A stretch of 64,000 nucleotides of DNA from Gordonia namibiensis NBRC 108229 (GTDB lineage: Bacteria > Actinomycetota > Actinomycetes > Mycobacteriales > Mycobacteriaceae). The position numbers were made by a program, and so were the translations under genes. The notes under the pieces are model-generated. The model searched no databases, had not been told where the DNA came from, and saw only the letters and a list, made by a program, of their open reading frames with translations. The stretch lies in the NCBI RefSeq assembly GCF_000298235.1, contig NZ_BAHE01000014.1, positions 1 through 64,000 on the forward strand, given 5' to 3'. Positions 11,685-20,400 of the stretch are shown here, in pieces (the first letter of the stretch is position 1; every line of letters starts with the position of its first letter).

Positions 11685-12305
11685 TTACCGACGCACCATC
11701 TCCACGAAGTATTCATGTACGCGTCGGTCGCCGGTGACCTCCGGATGGAACGACGTCGCGAGCACATTTCCCTGGCGGACCGCGACGATCCGCCCCTCGG
11801 CCGGCCCCTCCGGGACCCGGGCGAGAACCTCGACATCCGGTGAGATCGATTCCACCCAGGGTGCCCGGATGAAGACCGCCCGCATCGGCTGTGAACCGGC
11901 CCGATCGGTGATGCCGGCGAAGTCGAGATCGGTCTCGAAACTCTCCACCTGACGGCCGAAGGCGTTGCGCCGCACCGTGATGTCGAGTGCGTCGAGGTGG
12001 CGGGCGTCGGGGCGGGTGTCGAGGATCGTGGAGGCGAGCATGATCATGCCCGCGCAGGACCCGTAGGCGGGCAGCCCGTCGGAGAGCCGCTCGACGAGCG
12101 GGTCGAACAGGTCGAAGATGCCGAGCAGCTTGCTCATCGTCGTCGACTCCCCGCCGGGGATGACGATGCCGTCGATCTCGTCGAGCTCGGACTGCCTGCG
12201 GATGGGCAGCGCGTCGGCACCACTGGCCTCGAGGGCGTGGATGTGTTCGCGCACGTCACCCTGAAGTGCGAGAACCCCGATCCGCGGTCGCGATCCGGCG
12301 CTCAC
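11685..12305 (-). CDS. pdxT: pyridoxal 5'-phosphate synthase glutaminase subunit PdxT
   Basis: Releases ammonia from glutamine and passes it to PdxS for PLP synthesis. The 206-residue class I glutaminase has the oxyanion motif VIPGGEST (48-55), nucleophile Cys84 in YGSCAGM and the His187/Glu189 pair in SFHPEVTGD. The GTG start at 12305 overlaps the tesB stop (GTGA). PdxS is about 3.3 kb upstream in the same direction, separated by four genes. Confidence 0.95.
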   Translation of the reverse strand: MSAGSRPRIGVLALQGDVREHIHALEASGADALPIRRQSELDEIDGIVIPGGESTTMSKLLGIFDLFDPLVERLSDGLPAYGSCAGMIMLASTILDTRPDARHLDALDITVRRNAFGRQVESFETDLDFAGITDRAGSQPMRAVFIRAPWVESISPDVEVLARVPEGPAEGRIVAVRQGNVLATSFHPEVTGDRRVHEYFVEMVRR

Positions 12306-13156
12306 CGATCGGTCCGGGCGTGCTGGTCCTCGGGCATCTGGCGTCCGGTGCGGGCGAGTCCCTCCTGCGTGACCGCCGCTACCATGCGTCCCTGCCGGTC
12401 GAAGATGCGGCCTTGAGTCAGGGCACGACCCCCGTCCGCGGACGGCGACGTCTGGTCGTAGAGCAGCCAGTCGTCGGCGCGGAACGGGCGCATGAACCAC
12501 ATCGCATGGTCGAGCGAGGCGACCTGGGGATTGGACTCGGGGTGCGGCACGCGCGACGACCCGAGCAGCGTCATGTCGCTCATGTAGGCGAGCGTCCCCA
12601 CGTGGAACACCGTGTCGTCGGGCAACGGGTGCCGGTACCGGAACCAGACCCGTTGCTGCGCAGCGAGATACGGGGAGGTGACCATCTTCTCCGGCGGCAC
12701 GATGCGGAGGTCGAAGTTACGCCATTCCTTGAACACCGCGCGCTCTTCCTCGCCGAGCTCGTCGAGGCGATCGGTGAGTTCCTCGGGTTCGGGCACCGGC
12801 GGCATGCGGTCCTGGTGCTCATAGCCCTGGTCGGTCCGGACGTGGAACGACGCCGACATCGTGAAGATCGCCTCGCCGTGCTGGATGCCGGTGACCCGCC
12901 GGGTGACGAACGACCGCCCGTCGCGGATCCGGTCGACGAGGAACACCGCCGGGATGTCGGGATCGCCGGGTCGCAGGAAGTATCCGTGCAGCGAGTGGAC
13001 GTAATGGTCCGCGTCGACCGTCCGCGTCGCCGACATCAGCGCCTGGCCGGCGACCTGTCCGCCGAAGGTGCGCTGGAGGTGGCTGGGGAAAGCACCACCC
13101 CGGTAGATGTCGGTCTCGATCTGCTCGACCTGGAGTATGTCCTCGATGGCTGCCAC
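12302..13156 (-). CDS. tesB: acyl-CoA thioesterase II
   Basis: Hydrolyses acyl-CoA to free acid and CoA. The 284-residue protein has the double hot-dog layout of TesB, with the N-terminal half ending around the CoA-binding GGQVAGQAL segment and the C-terminal half containing [18 protein letters not shown], where the family active-site Asp/Thr/Gln network sits. GTG start at 13156. Position between pdxS and pdxT matches TesB2 of mycobacteria (Rv2605c); the physiological substrate is not known from the sequence. Confidence 0.93.
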   Translation of the reverse strand: MAAIEDILQVEQIETDIYRGGAFPSHLQRTFGGQVAGQALMSATRTVDADHYVHSLHGYFLRPGDPDIPAVFLVDRIRDGRSFVTRRVTGIQHGEAIFTMSASFHVRTDQGYEHQDRMPPVPEPEELTDRLDELGEEERAVFKEWRNFDLRIVPPEKMVTSPYLAAQQRVWFRYRHPLPDDTVFHVGTLAYMSDMTLLGSSRVPHPESNPQVASLDHAMWFMRPFRADDWLLYDQTSPSADGGRALTQGRIFDRQGRMVAAVTQEGLARTGRQMPEDQHARTDR

Positions 13157-13201
13157 GCGGTCCAGTATCCCGCACGTGGCAACCGTTCCGAACGTCAGCC
13201 T

Positions 13202-13681
13202 CTACAGCTCGTCGAGCGTCATGATCCCGTCCTGGATGGCGCGGGCCACCAGCGAGGCCTTGGTGGGAGCCGGGCGACCGATCTCGGCGTACTTGGCGCG
13301 GATGCGGGTCAGGTGCGTGTTGACCGTACCGAGGGAGATGTAGAGCTCCTGGGCGACGGCGGGCTTGGAGTCGACGAGCATCCAGGTACGCAGCACCTCG
13401 ACCTCGCGGGAGGTGAGATTCGGCTTCGCGCGACCCGTGGACACCTCGGCGGTCACCGTGGTCTCCGGCGCCGGCATGGGCGAATTGGCGCGGTGCAGGT
13501 GCGGGTGCCCGGCGCGGTGGCCGAGGCCGGGCTGGTTCTGCCGGGAGACCTGTCCGGGGAGCGGCATCCGGCGGGCCGCGAGACGGGCCAGTGCCTCCTG
13601 GCGGCGGGCCTGCGCCTCGGCATCGCGTCGAGCGTTGATCTGGCGCAGGTGCTGGGGGGCCTGGTGGGCGATCGCAGTCAT
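13202..13681 (-). CDS. LuxR-type helix-turn-helix regulator without a receiver domain
   Basis: Probable DNA-binding transcription regulator. The 159-residue product has an N-terminal 85-residue stretch rich in Arg, Ala, Gln and Pro with no recognisable sensor or receiver domain, then a GerE/LuxR helix-turn-helix (about 92-152) with LTSREVEVLRTWM and LYISLGTVNTHLTRIRAKY. The start at 13681 is chosen because AGAGGAAG is 6-7 bases upstream; an ATG at 13702 lacks one. It follows the FHA and PP2C genes, suggesting a phosphorylation-linked module. Two GGGGAG-AA-CTMCCC boxes precede it (13776-13810). Target genes unknown. Confidence 0.78.
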   Translation of the reverse strand: MTAIAHQAPQHLRQINARRDAEAQARRQEALARLAARRMPLPGQVSRQNQPGLGHRAGHPHLHRANSPMPAPETTVTAEVSTGRAKPNLTSREVEVLRTWMLVDSKPAVAQELYISLGTVNTHLTRIRAKYAEIGRPAPTKASLVARAIQDGIMTLDEL

Positions 13682-13775
13682 GTGTGCTTCCTCTTCACTC
13701 ATCGAACCGGGTGGTCGGTGCCGGGTCTCTCCGGCGATGAGTTGAAGATTATGGGCGTTCCCCGCCCCGGTCGAT

Positions 13776-13810
13776 GGGGAGAACTCCCCACCGTATGGGG
13801 AGAACTACCC
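13776..13810. promoter_or_regulatory. two 21-bp-spaced GGGGAG-AA-CTMCCC boxes
   Basis: GGGGAGAACTCCCC at 13776-13789 and GGGGAGAACTACCC at 13797-13810 are inverted repeats inside a 21-bp direct repeat, so the two sites lie on the same helix face. They sit between the FHA gene stop and the LuxR-type gene start, a natural place for autoregulation. Binding protein not known. Confidence 0.5.
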
Positions 13811-13838
13811 ATGCCGTAACCGCAGGTCAGAGGATCGG

Positions 13839-14609
13839 TCAGCTCGCCGCGTTCCGCGCGGCCTCCGCGTCGATCAGCGGCAGGTCCTCGCGGGTCACGA
13901 TGCGTGAGGACACCGCGTACTCGACGAGCTTGGTCCGGCGGTTGCTGGCGAGCTTGCCGCCGCCGGCGCGCATCCCGCTGACCCCGAGCTGGTCGAGCTT
14001 GTCACAGACGTTGTCGAGCTTGCGGTTGAACTTGGTCAGCGGCCAGCCCAGACGCCGCGCAGCCTGGGCCGAGGACGGGATCGCCGACGCACCGGTCCCC
14101 TCGCGGCGCAGGATCTCCTCAGCCAGTACGACGATCAGCAGCTTCTGACTCTCGGTCAGGGTCGGCACGCCCTGGGTCGTGTGGCCGCCGCTGAACTCGG
14201 GGCGGGTCACCGACTTCACCTGCGGCGCACGGGCGAACACACTGAGCTCGTAGGTGGTGGGACCGGCGGTGAACACGATGGTGGTCTCACCGAACACCAG
14301 CGGCATGCGTGCGCCCGGGCCGAGGGTGGCCGAGAAGCCGACGTCGCCGGCCGACACGCTCGCGGACAGGTGGGTGCCGAGGTTGGTCAGCCACCACAGG
14401 CCGTTCTCGTTGTGCACCACCAGGAATCGGCGGTGGAGATAAGGGTTGTCGTCGATCGACAGATCGGCCTCGCGACCGATGAAGAAGCGCCGGCCGGCGT
14501 CGAGAGCGGTGCGTTCGCCGCAGTATTCGACATACGTTGCTGCGTCGTCGAGTCCGGTGTCGGCGGCGCCGGCGGGGTCGTGGACCGAGGGATCGTGACC
14601 TGTGTTCAT
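13839..14609 (-). CDS. FHA-domain protein with C-terminal winged-helix-like region
   Basis: Likely phospho-dependent signalling protein. Residues about 35-125 look like an FHA domain (FFIGREADLSI, then YLHRRFLVVH and LWWLTNLGTHL), with Arg of the GR motif, the following His and the Asn kept, but the usual Ser before the His is not obvious. Residues about 150-235 resemble a DNA- or protein-binding helical domain (SAQAARRLGWPLTKFNRKLD). The gene starts 13 bp after the PP2C phosphatase gene stop, so the two are probably co-transcribed and may act on the same phosphoprotein. Role unknown. Confidence 0.75.
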   Translation of the reverse strand: MNTGHDPSVHDPAGAADTGLDDAATYVEYCGERTALDAGRRFFIGREADLSIDDNPYLHRRFLVVHNENGLWWLTNLGTHLSASVSAGDVGFSATLGPGARMPLVFGETTIVFTAGPTTYELSVFARAPQVKSVTRPEFSGGHTTQGVPTLTESQKLLIVVLAEEILRREGTGASAIPSSAQAARRLGWPLTKFNRKLDNVCDKLDQLGVSGMRAGGGKLASNRRTKLVEYAVSSRIVTREDLPLIDAEAARNAAS

Positions 14610-14622
14610 CAGATCACCTCGA

Positions 14623-15489
14623 TCAGTTGGGGTCGGAGACCGTCGCCTCGTCGGTGGACTCCCCCTCGGCGGCGCCGTCGAGAGCAGGCATCGTCAGGGT
14701 CGGAACCGACTCGTGCACGGTCACCACGATGACGGTGACGTTGTCGTGGGCGCCGAGTGCGAGCGCCGCGTCGACGAGACGTTCGGCCGCCTCTTCGGAG
14801 CTCGACGCGTTGGCGAGGATGTCGCCGATCTCCTCGTCAGGCAGCTCACCGGTGAGCCCGTCGGTACAGAGGAGCAGGACATCGCCCGGGAAGGCCGGGG
14901 TGTTGAAGAAGTCCGGGACGGGATCGACCATCCCGGCACCGAGTGCACGGGTGATGACGTTGCGCCGCGGGTCGGTTCGCGCCTGTTCGGGCGTCAGGAA
15001 GCCCGCGTCGATGAATTCCTGGACTTGCGAGTGATCGGTGGTCAGCTGCTGCAGCGAACCGTTCTGGTATCGGTAGGTGCGCGAGTCGCCGATGTTGAGG
15101 ACCAGCCAGTGCGGGCTCTGCTCGTGGGTGACCAGCACGGCGCCGGTGGCGGTGGTTCCCGCCCGACGGTCGGTCTCGGTATCGATCTGGCCGATGCGGC
15201 GCTGCGCCGCGACCAGCAGGTCGTCGAGCTGCACCTTGGTGGCGTTCAGTTCGCCGGCGCTCGTCGCCTCGGAGAGGGTGAGCAGTGCGGCCTCGCTGGC
15301 GAGTTCGCCGCTGTCGTGCCCGCCCATGCCGTCGGCGATGAGGTACATGCCGGGCAGTGCAAGTGCGGCATCCTCGTTGGTCTCGCGGACCCGGCCGACG
15401 TTGCACGCCGCCGACCACTCGAGCCGCAATTCACCCACGATGTGTGTGCCCGAGACCGAGGCATCCCGAACGATGGTCGCCGCATCCAT
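14623..15489 (-). CDS. PP2C-type serine/threonine protein phosphatase
   Basis: Metal-dependent phosphatase that would remove phosphate from Ser/Thr of a partner protein. The 288-residue soluble protein shows all PP2C metal motifs: RETNEDA, LIADGMGGHDSGELAS, LLLCTDGLTGELPDEEI and HDNVTVIVV. No membrane segment. No kinase gene is in the window. Genes for an FHA protein and a LuxR regulator follow directly. Separate from the pstP of the division locus, judging by context. Confidence 0.88.
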   Translation of the reverse strand: MDAATIVRDASVSGTHIVGELRLEWSAACNVGRVRETNEDAALALPGMYLIADGMGGHDSGELASEAALLTLSEATSAGELNATKVQLDDLLVAAQRRIGQIDTETDRRAGTTATGAVLVTHEQSPHWLVLNIGDSRTYRYQNGSLQQLTTDHSQVQEFIDAGFLTPEQARTDPRRNVITRALGAGMVDPVPDFFNTPAFPGDVLLLCTDGLTGELPDEEIGDILANASSSEEAAERLVDAALALGAHDNVTVIVVTVHESVPTLTMPALDGAAEGESTDEATVSDPN

Positions 15490-15586
15490 GATCAGCAGAT
15501 CCTACCGCCGGAACACCCCCGGCTCGCTACGCATGTCGACTGTTCGGTCTCGGCGTGTTGAACGGAGGGCGTTCCGGCGGTCGGGG

Positions 15587-16498
15587 TCACCAGCCGCGCT
15601 CGGCCAGGCGGTGCGGCTGCGGGATGTCGTCGACGTTGATGCCGACCATCGCCTCGCCCAGTCCGCGCGAGACCTTGGCCAGCACGTCGGGGTCGTCGTG
15701 GAAGGTGGTGGCCTGCACGATGGCGGCCGCACGCTGAGCCGGGTTGCCGGACTTGAAGATCCCCGAACCCACGAACACACCCTCGGCGCCGAGCTGCATC
15801 ATCATCGCGGCGTCGGCCGGGGTGGCGATGCCGCCGGCGGTGAACAGGGTGACCGGCAGCTTGCCGGCCTCGGCGACCTCGACCACCAGGTCGTAGGGAG
15901 CCTGCAGTTCTTTTGCCGCCACGTACAACTCGTCCTTGGGCAGCGAGGTGAGGCGACGGATCTCATCGCGGATCTTGCGCATGTGGGTGGTGGCGTTGGA
16001 CACGTCACCGGTGCCGGCCTCGCCCTTGGAGCGGATCATCGCCGCACCCTCGGTGATCCGGCGCAGCGCCTCACCCAGGTTGGTCGCACCGCACACGAAC
16101 GGCACGGTGAACGCCCACTTGTCGATGTGGTTGGAGTAGTCGGCCGGGGTCAGCACCTCGGACTCGTCGACGTAGTCCACGCCCAGGCTCTGCAGGATCT
16201 GCGCCTCGACGAAGTGACCGATACGCGCCTTGGCCATGACCGGGATCGAGACGGCGGAGATGATGCCGTCGATCATGTCCGGATCGCTCATCCGCGAGAC
16301 GCCGCCCTGGGCGCGGATGTCGGCGGGCACGCGCTCGAGAGCCATCACGGCCACCGCGCCGGCGTCCTCGGCGATCTTCGCCTGCTCGGGGGTGACCACA
16401 TCCATGATCACGCCGCCCTTGAGCATTTCGGCCATTCCCCGCTTGACCCGGGCAGTGCCCTGTCCGACCTCGGGAACGGTCGCGCCGTTGTGACTCAC
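15587..16498 (-). CDS. pdxS: pyridoxal 5'-phosphate synthase lyase subunit PdxS
   Basis: Synthesises PLP from ribose 5-phosphate, glyceraldehyde 3-phosphate and ammonia from PdxT, as a dodecamer. The 303-residue TIM-barrel enzyme is strongly conserved: [20 protein letters not shown], the Schiff-base lysine in [16 protein letters not shown] and the phosphate-binding [16 protein letters not shown] segment. ATG start at 16498. It heads the run PP2C-FHA-LuxR-tesB-pdxT. Confidence 0.97.
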   Translation of the reverse strand: MSHNGATVPEVGQGTARVKRGMAEMLKGGVIMDVVTPEQAKIAEDAGAVAVMALERVPADIRAQGGVSRMSDPDMIDGIISAVSIPVMAKARIGHFVEAQILQSLGVDYVDESEVLTPADYSNHIDKWAFTVPFVCGATNLGEALRRITEGAAMIRSKGEAGTGDVSNATTHMRKIRDEIRRLTSLPKDELYVAAKELQAPYDLVVEVAEAGKLPVTLFTAGGIATPADAAMMMQLGAEGVFVGSGIFKSGNPAQRAAAIVQATTFHDDPDVLAKVSRGLGEAMVGINVDDIPQPHRLAERGW

Positions 16499-16611
16499 TG
16501 ATTTCTCCTCATGTCGCTGTCTCGGCGTGCCGCAGCCGATCCCCCTTCGGCGGACCCCGCGGCAGCGTGGGACCAGTCTAGGTCAGCCCGTGAAACGCCC
16601 TGGTACCAGGA

Positions 16612-17100
16612 TCACTCGCCCTGGCCCGGTGTGACACGCTCGATGATCTCGAAGTACGTCGGCGGCGACGCGTGGCCGCCCAGTCGCAACCACCGGACCA
16701 GTCGCCGCTCGGCGAGGGCGCGGGTATCGCGCACCGCGTCGTTGTAGAAGCGTCGGGCCATCATCACCCGCGTCTCGGCGTCGGCGAGCTCGATGACCAG
16801 CGCCGGAGACCGGCCGGAGGCGTCGGTGCGGGCCAATGCCGACGACAGTGCGTTCTCGGCGTCCTCGCGTGCCTCGGGCGCTGCTCGTTCGGCGCGGTCG
16901 GCCAGTGCGGTCAGCTCAGAACCCGGCAGTTCCGCGGCGATGGCCCGCACGACGACGGCGCGCCGGTCGAGACCTGCGTAGAGGGACTGCCGGGCGAGGT
17001 CGACGCGCACGTTGAGGCGGTCGAGGCGATTGGCGGTGTGGTAGGCCCAGCCGACGGCCAGCAGGACCGCGACGATCCCGAGGACGATCCAGGTCGCCAT
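16612..17100 (-). CDS. Rv2609c-like membrane-anchored protein
   Basis: A 162-residue protein with one N-terminal transmembrane helix (about 3-22), then a helical basic/acidic domain with TANRLDRLNVRVDLARQSL and a C-terminal motif RRLVRWLRLGGHASPPTYFE. It resembles the N-terminal part of mycobacterial Rv2609c, which in M. tuberculosis I recall as longer and with a Nudix part; that part is absent here. Its ATG overlaps the pimA stop by one base, so it is probably co-translated with the PI-mannoside genes. Function unknown. Confidence 0.8.
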   Translation of the reverse strand: MATWIVLGIVAVLLAVGWAYHTANRLDRLNVRVDLARQSLYAGLDRRAVVVRAIAAELPGSELTALADRAERAAPEAREDAENALSSALARTDASGRSPALVIELADAETRVMMARRFYNDAVRDTRALAERRLVRWLRLGGHASPPTYFEIIERVTPGQGE

Positions 17101-18224
17101 CAGTCCGACACCACCACCGGGCCGGCACCGACGGTCACGGTGTCGTAGACACGGAGGATCTGATCGGCCACGCGGGACCAGTCGTACTTGTCGGCGCGCA
17201 CACGTCCCCGGGCGACGAGCTGCTCGCGCGCCTCGTCGTCGGAGAGCAGCGAGATGATGCCCGACGCGAGCTGATCCGGCGAACCGGTGTCGACGAGCTT
17301 GCCCGCCCGGCCGTCGTCGAGGACGCGCCGGAAGGCGTTCAGCGAGCTGGCGATCACCGCGGCCCCGGCGGCCATCGCCTCGACGAGGACGATGCCGAAG
17401 CTCTCGCCGCCGAGGTTGGGGGCGCAGTAGACGTCGGCGGAGGCCAGTGCGCGCGCCTTGGTGGCGTCGTCGACCTGCCCCAGGAAGACGAGGTGATCGG
17501 CGAGGGTTCCCGCGCGCCGGCGCAGGGCGGCCTGGTTGCCGCCGCCGACGACGAGGACGCGCACATCCGGGAACTTCTCCACCACGGACGGCAGCGCGCG
17601 CATCAGGATGTCGATGCCCTTGCGTGGTTCGTCGAAGCGGCCGAGGAACAGGATCGTGCCGCCAGGGTGCGGGTAGCCGTCGAGCGGCTTGGCGTTGGCG
17701 AAGCCGGCGACGTTGATGCCGTTGGGGATCTCCACGGCATCGGAGCCCAGCGACTCCATCTGCCAGCGCCGCGCGAGTTCGGAAACGGCGATCTTGCCGG
17801 CGATCCGTTCGTGGTACGGGCGCAGGATGCCTTGAAAAGCACTGAGCCACAGCGACTTCGACGTCGCGGTGTGGAAGGTCGTGACGATCGGGCCGGAGGC
17901 CACCATCAGCGAGAGCATCGAGATCGACGGCGAGTTGGGTTCGTGGACGTGCAGCACGTCGAAACCGTTCTCGGCGATCCAACGACGCAGTCGCAGATAG
18001 CCTTTCGGGCTGAAGTTCACCCGCGACACCGAACCGTTGTACGGGATGGCCAGCGAGGGCCCGGCACGCACGACGTACTCGGGCAGTTCGGTGCGGCGCG
18101 ACGCCGGGGCGAGGACGCTGACCTCGTGGCCGCGGTCGATGAAGACGTGCGCGAGTTCGGTGACGTGCGCCTGCACACCGCCGGGGACGTCGAACGAATA
18201 TGGGCAGATCATCCCGATTCTCAT
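17100..18224 (-). CDS. pimA: phosphatidylinositol alpha-mannosyltransferase PimA
   Basis: Transfers the first mannose from GDP-mannose to the 2-position of phosphatidylinositol on the inner face of the membrane, starting PIM, LM and LAM synthesis. The 374-residue GT4 (GT-B) enzyme has the N-terminal MICPYSFDVPGGVQAHV membrane/acceptor region and the donor-site E-x7-E motif in GESFGIVLVEAMAAG. Overlaps the acyltransferase gene by 4 bases. Order pgsA-acyltransferase-pimA is conserved in mycolata. Confidence 0.96.
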   Translation of the reverse strand: MRIGMICPYSFDVPGGVQAHVTELAHVFIDRGHEVSVLAPASRRTELPEYVVRAGPSLAIPYNGSVSRVNFSPKGYLRLRRWIAENGFDVLHVHEPNSPSISMLSLMVASGPIVTTFHTATSKSLWLSAFQGILRPYHERIAGKIAVSELARRWQMESLGSDAVEIPNGINVAGFANAKPLDGYPHPGGTILFLGRFDEPRKGIDILMRALPSVVEKFPDVRVLVVGGGNQAALRRRAGTLADHLVFLGQVDDATKARALASADVYCAPNLGGESFGIVLVEAMAAGAAVIASSLNAFRRVLDDGRAGKLVDTGSPDQLASGIISLLSDDEAREQLVARGRVRADKYDWSRVADQILRVYDTVTVGAGPVVVSD

Positions 18225-19147
18225 GCAGCTCCCCCGGTCCCGTTCATCCGTGCCTTCTGCCGATCGGTCCAGTCGGCTTCCCAGAGTGGTTGCAGCATGT
18301 GCCAGTCGGCGGGGTGTGCGGCGATGTTCGCGGCGAACGCGTCGGCGAGCGCCTGGGTGGCCGCCTGCACACCGCCGGACACATCGATCTCCTCGCCGAC
18401 GCTCATCGACGAGTACGGCGCCTCCTCGAACCAGTGGTGGGCCGGGAACAGGGCTGCCCCGGTCTCGATCGCCAGCCGCGCCGATCCGGCCGGCATCCGG
18501 GTCCGTTCACCGAAGAAGGTGACCGGGACGCCATGGCGGGCGAGATCCCGCTCCCCCAGCAGGCAGACGATGCCGCCGGCCCGCAGACGGTCGGCGAGCA
18601 CTCCGAACGGCGGCTGTTCACCACCGCTGAGCGGGAAGATCTCGAAACCCAGCGACTCGCGGTACTCGACGAACCGGTTGAACAGCGACTCCGGCTTGAG
18701 CCGTTCGGCGACCGTCGCGAACTTCCCGTAGTGCTGGACCAGCCAAACGCCGGCCATGTCCCAGTTACCGGTGTGCGGCAGGGCCAGCACCACACCCTTG
18801 CCGCGCGACACCGCGGCGTCGAGTCGGGCGTGGTCGGCCTCGGGCAGGTTCCCGGTCGACGCCACCGTCGCACGGTCCTGGGCGGGCAGCCGGAAGGCCT
18901 CGCACCAGTACCGCGCATAGGAACGCACCGCATCCGCGACCAGTTCGTCGGGCACGTCGGCGGGGTCGGCGACCCCGATCACGCGGGCCAGGTTGCGGCG
19001 CAACTGTTCCGGACCGCCGTTGCGGCGTCCGGCGAGCCCCGCGGCGCGGTCGAACACGGTGCGGGCGGCACGCTCGGGCGCGTACCGCACCGCCGCCCAG
19101 CCGGCCTGGTACCCCAGGTCGGCGGCGAGTGCGGCGATGTCGGTCAT
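18221..19147 (-). CDS. phosphatidylinositol mannoside acyltransferase (LpxL/HtrB family)
   Basis: Acylates the mannose on PIM1/PIM2 (PatA activity in mycobacteria, Rv2611c). The 308-residue protein belongs to the lysophospholipid acyltransferase family with the HTGNWD motif in LALPHTGNWDMAGVW and an invariant Glu in CLLGERDLAR. The ATG at 19147 overlaps the pgsA stop (ATGA) and is chosen over longer readings that run antisense into pgsA. Fourth step of the PIM pathway made by this operon. Confidence 0.93.
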   Translation of the reverse strand: MTDIAALAADLGYQAGWAAVRYAPERAARTVFDRAAGLAGRRNGGPEQLRRNLARVIGVADPADVPDELVADAVRSYARYWCEAFRLPAQDRATVASTGNLPEADHARLDAAVSRGKGVVLALPHTGNWDMAGVWLVQHYGKFATVAERLKPESLFNRFVEYRESLGFEIFPLSGGEQPPFGVLADRLRAGGIVCLLGERDLARHGVPVTFFGERTRMPAGSARLAIETGAALFPAHHWFEEAPYSSMSVGEEIDVSGGVQAATQALADAFAANIAAHPADWHMLQPLWEADWTDRQKARMNGTGGAA

Positions 19148-19836
19148 CGCGACTCGGCGGGCGGGGTCGGGCCGTCGGGGTCGGCAGGATCGGAATCGGT
19201 GGACTCGGGTTCTGCCTTCAGCGGGATCAGGTCGCGCGCACCCGGCGAGTTCGAGATCGACCACATGCGCTGGCCGACGGTGATCACGCTGCCGACGGCG
19301 AGCAGCCACATGGCCACGTGGACCGCCCACGGCAGGCCGAGACCGGTCAGACCGGTACCGACGAGCACGATGATGAGCCGGTCGGGGCGTTCGATGAGTC
19401 CGCCGTCGCCGTAGAGGCCGCTGGCCTCGGCGCGGGCCTTCGCGTAGGAGATCACCTGCGAGGTGACCAGGCAGATCAGGGTCGCGATCAGGAGCAGGCG
19501 GTGGGGTTCGGTGACGGTGCACCACCACACGAGGCCGGCGAAGATCGCGCCGTCGGCGATGCGGTCACAGGTGGCGTCGAGCACCGCACCGAAGCGGGTC
19601 CCCCCGCCCCGGGCGCGGGCCATCGCACCGTCGAGCATGTCGAACATGACGAACAGCCAGATGACCAGGGTGCCCGCGAACAGGTAGCCCATCGGGAACA
19701 AGGTGAGCGCGGCCGCCACGCTCGCCACGGTCCCGATCACAGTCATGCTGTCCGGCGTGAGGCCGGTGCGCAGCAGCGCCCGCCCCATCGGCAACGTCAC
19801 CTTGGAGACCGACGCCCGACCCAGAATGCTCAGCAT
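19144..19836 (-). CDS. pgsA: phosphatidylinositol phosphate synthase PgsA
   Basis: Membrane CDP-alcohol phosphatidyltransferase that joins CDP-diacylglycerol and inositol 1-phosphate, feeding PimA. The 230-residue protein has the full signature DGAMAR-x8-G-x3-D-x3-D (around residues 70-92) and about six transmembrane helices; the C-terminus is a Pro/Asp-rich tail. ATG at 19836 has GGGGGGAG upstream. Confidence 0.95.
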   Translation of the reverse strand: MLSILGRASVSKVTLPMGRALLRTGLTPDSMTVIGTVASVAAALTLFPMGYLFAGTLVIWLFVMFDMLDGAMARARGGGTRFGAVLDATCDRIADGAIFAGLVWWCTVTEPHRLLLIATLICLVTSQVISYAKARAEASGLYGDGGLIERPDRLIIVLVGTGLTGLGLPWAVHVAMWLLAVGSVITVGQRMWSISNSPGARDLIPLKAEPESTDSDPADPDGPTPPAESR

Positions 19837-19851
19837 CCGCGAGCTCCCCCC

Positions 19852-20400
19852 TCAGTCATCGAGACGCTGCCACGCTTCGGCGAGCAGTCCCCGGGTGTCG
19901 CGCAGCAGCTGCGGCATCACCTTGGTCTCGCCGACGATCGTGATGAAGTTCGCGTCGCCCATCCAGCGGGGCACGATGTGCTGGTGCAGGTGCTCGGACA
20001 GCGAGCCACCCGCGGCATAACCCAGGTTGAGTCCCACGTTGAAGGCGTTCGGGTTGGAGACCGCCTTGATCGTGCGGATCATCCGCTGCGTGAACGCCAT
20101 CAGCTCGGACGACTCGGCAGGCGTCAGATCCTCGAGGTCGGCGACCTGGCGATACGGGACCACCATCGTGTGCCCGGGGTTGTACGGGTACAGGTTGAGC
20201 ACCGCGTACACCGACTCCCCGCGCGCGACGATCAGTCCGTCCTCGTCCGACATCGTCGGGATGTCGAGGAAGGGGTGACCGGTCTTGGCCGCCGGTTGCG
20301 GGTCGGCTATGTAGGTCATCCGGTGAGGACTCCACAGCCGCTCCAGACGGTCACCGACCCCGACACCCTCGTCGCGGATCTCGCCGTGTGTCTCAGCCAT
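19852..20400 (-). CDS. HIT-family nucleotide hydrolase/phosphorylase
   Basis: Histidine-triad protein; the M. tuberculosis gene at this position (Rv2613c) has been described as an Ap4A phosphorylase. The 182-residue product has the triad in [12 protein letters not shown] and the upstream [16 protein letters not shown] segment typical of that family. The ATG at 20400 overlaps the end of thrS by 8 bases. Confidence 0.92.
   Translation of the reverse strand: MAETHGEIRDEGVGVGDRLERLWSPHRMTYIADPQPAAKTGHPFLDIPTMSDEDGLIVARGESVYAVLNLYPYNPGHTMVVPYRQVADLEDLTPAESSELMAFTQRMIRTIKAVSNPNAFNVGLNLGYAAGGSLSEHLHQHIVPRWMGDANFITIVGETKVMPQLLRDTRGLLAEAWQRLDD

Noticed and set aside
17101..17982. Upstream extension of the Rv2609c-like gene
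   Set aside because: The extension reads through pimA in another frame; the ATG at 17100 overlaps the pimA stop and begins the real protein.
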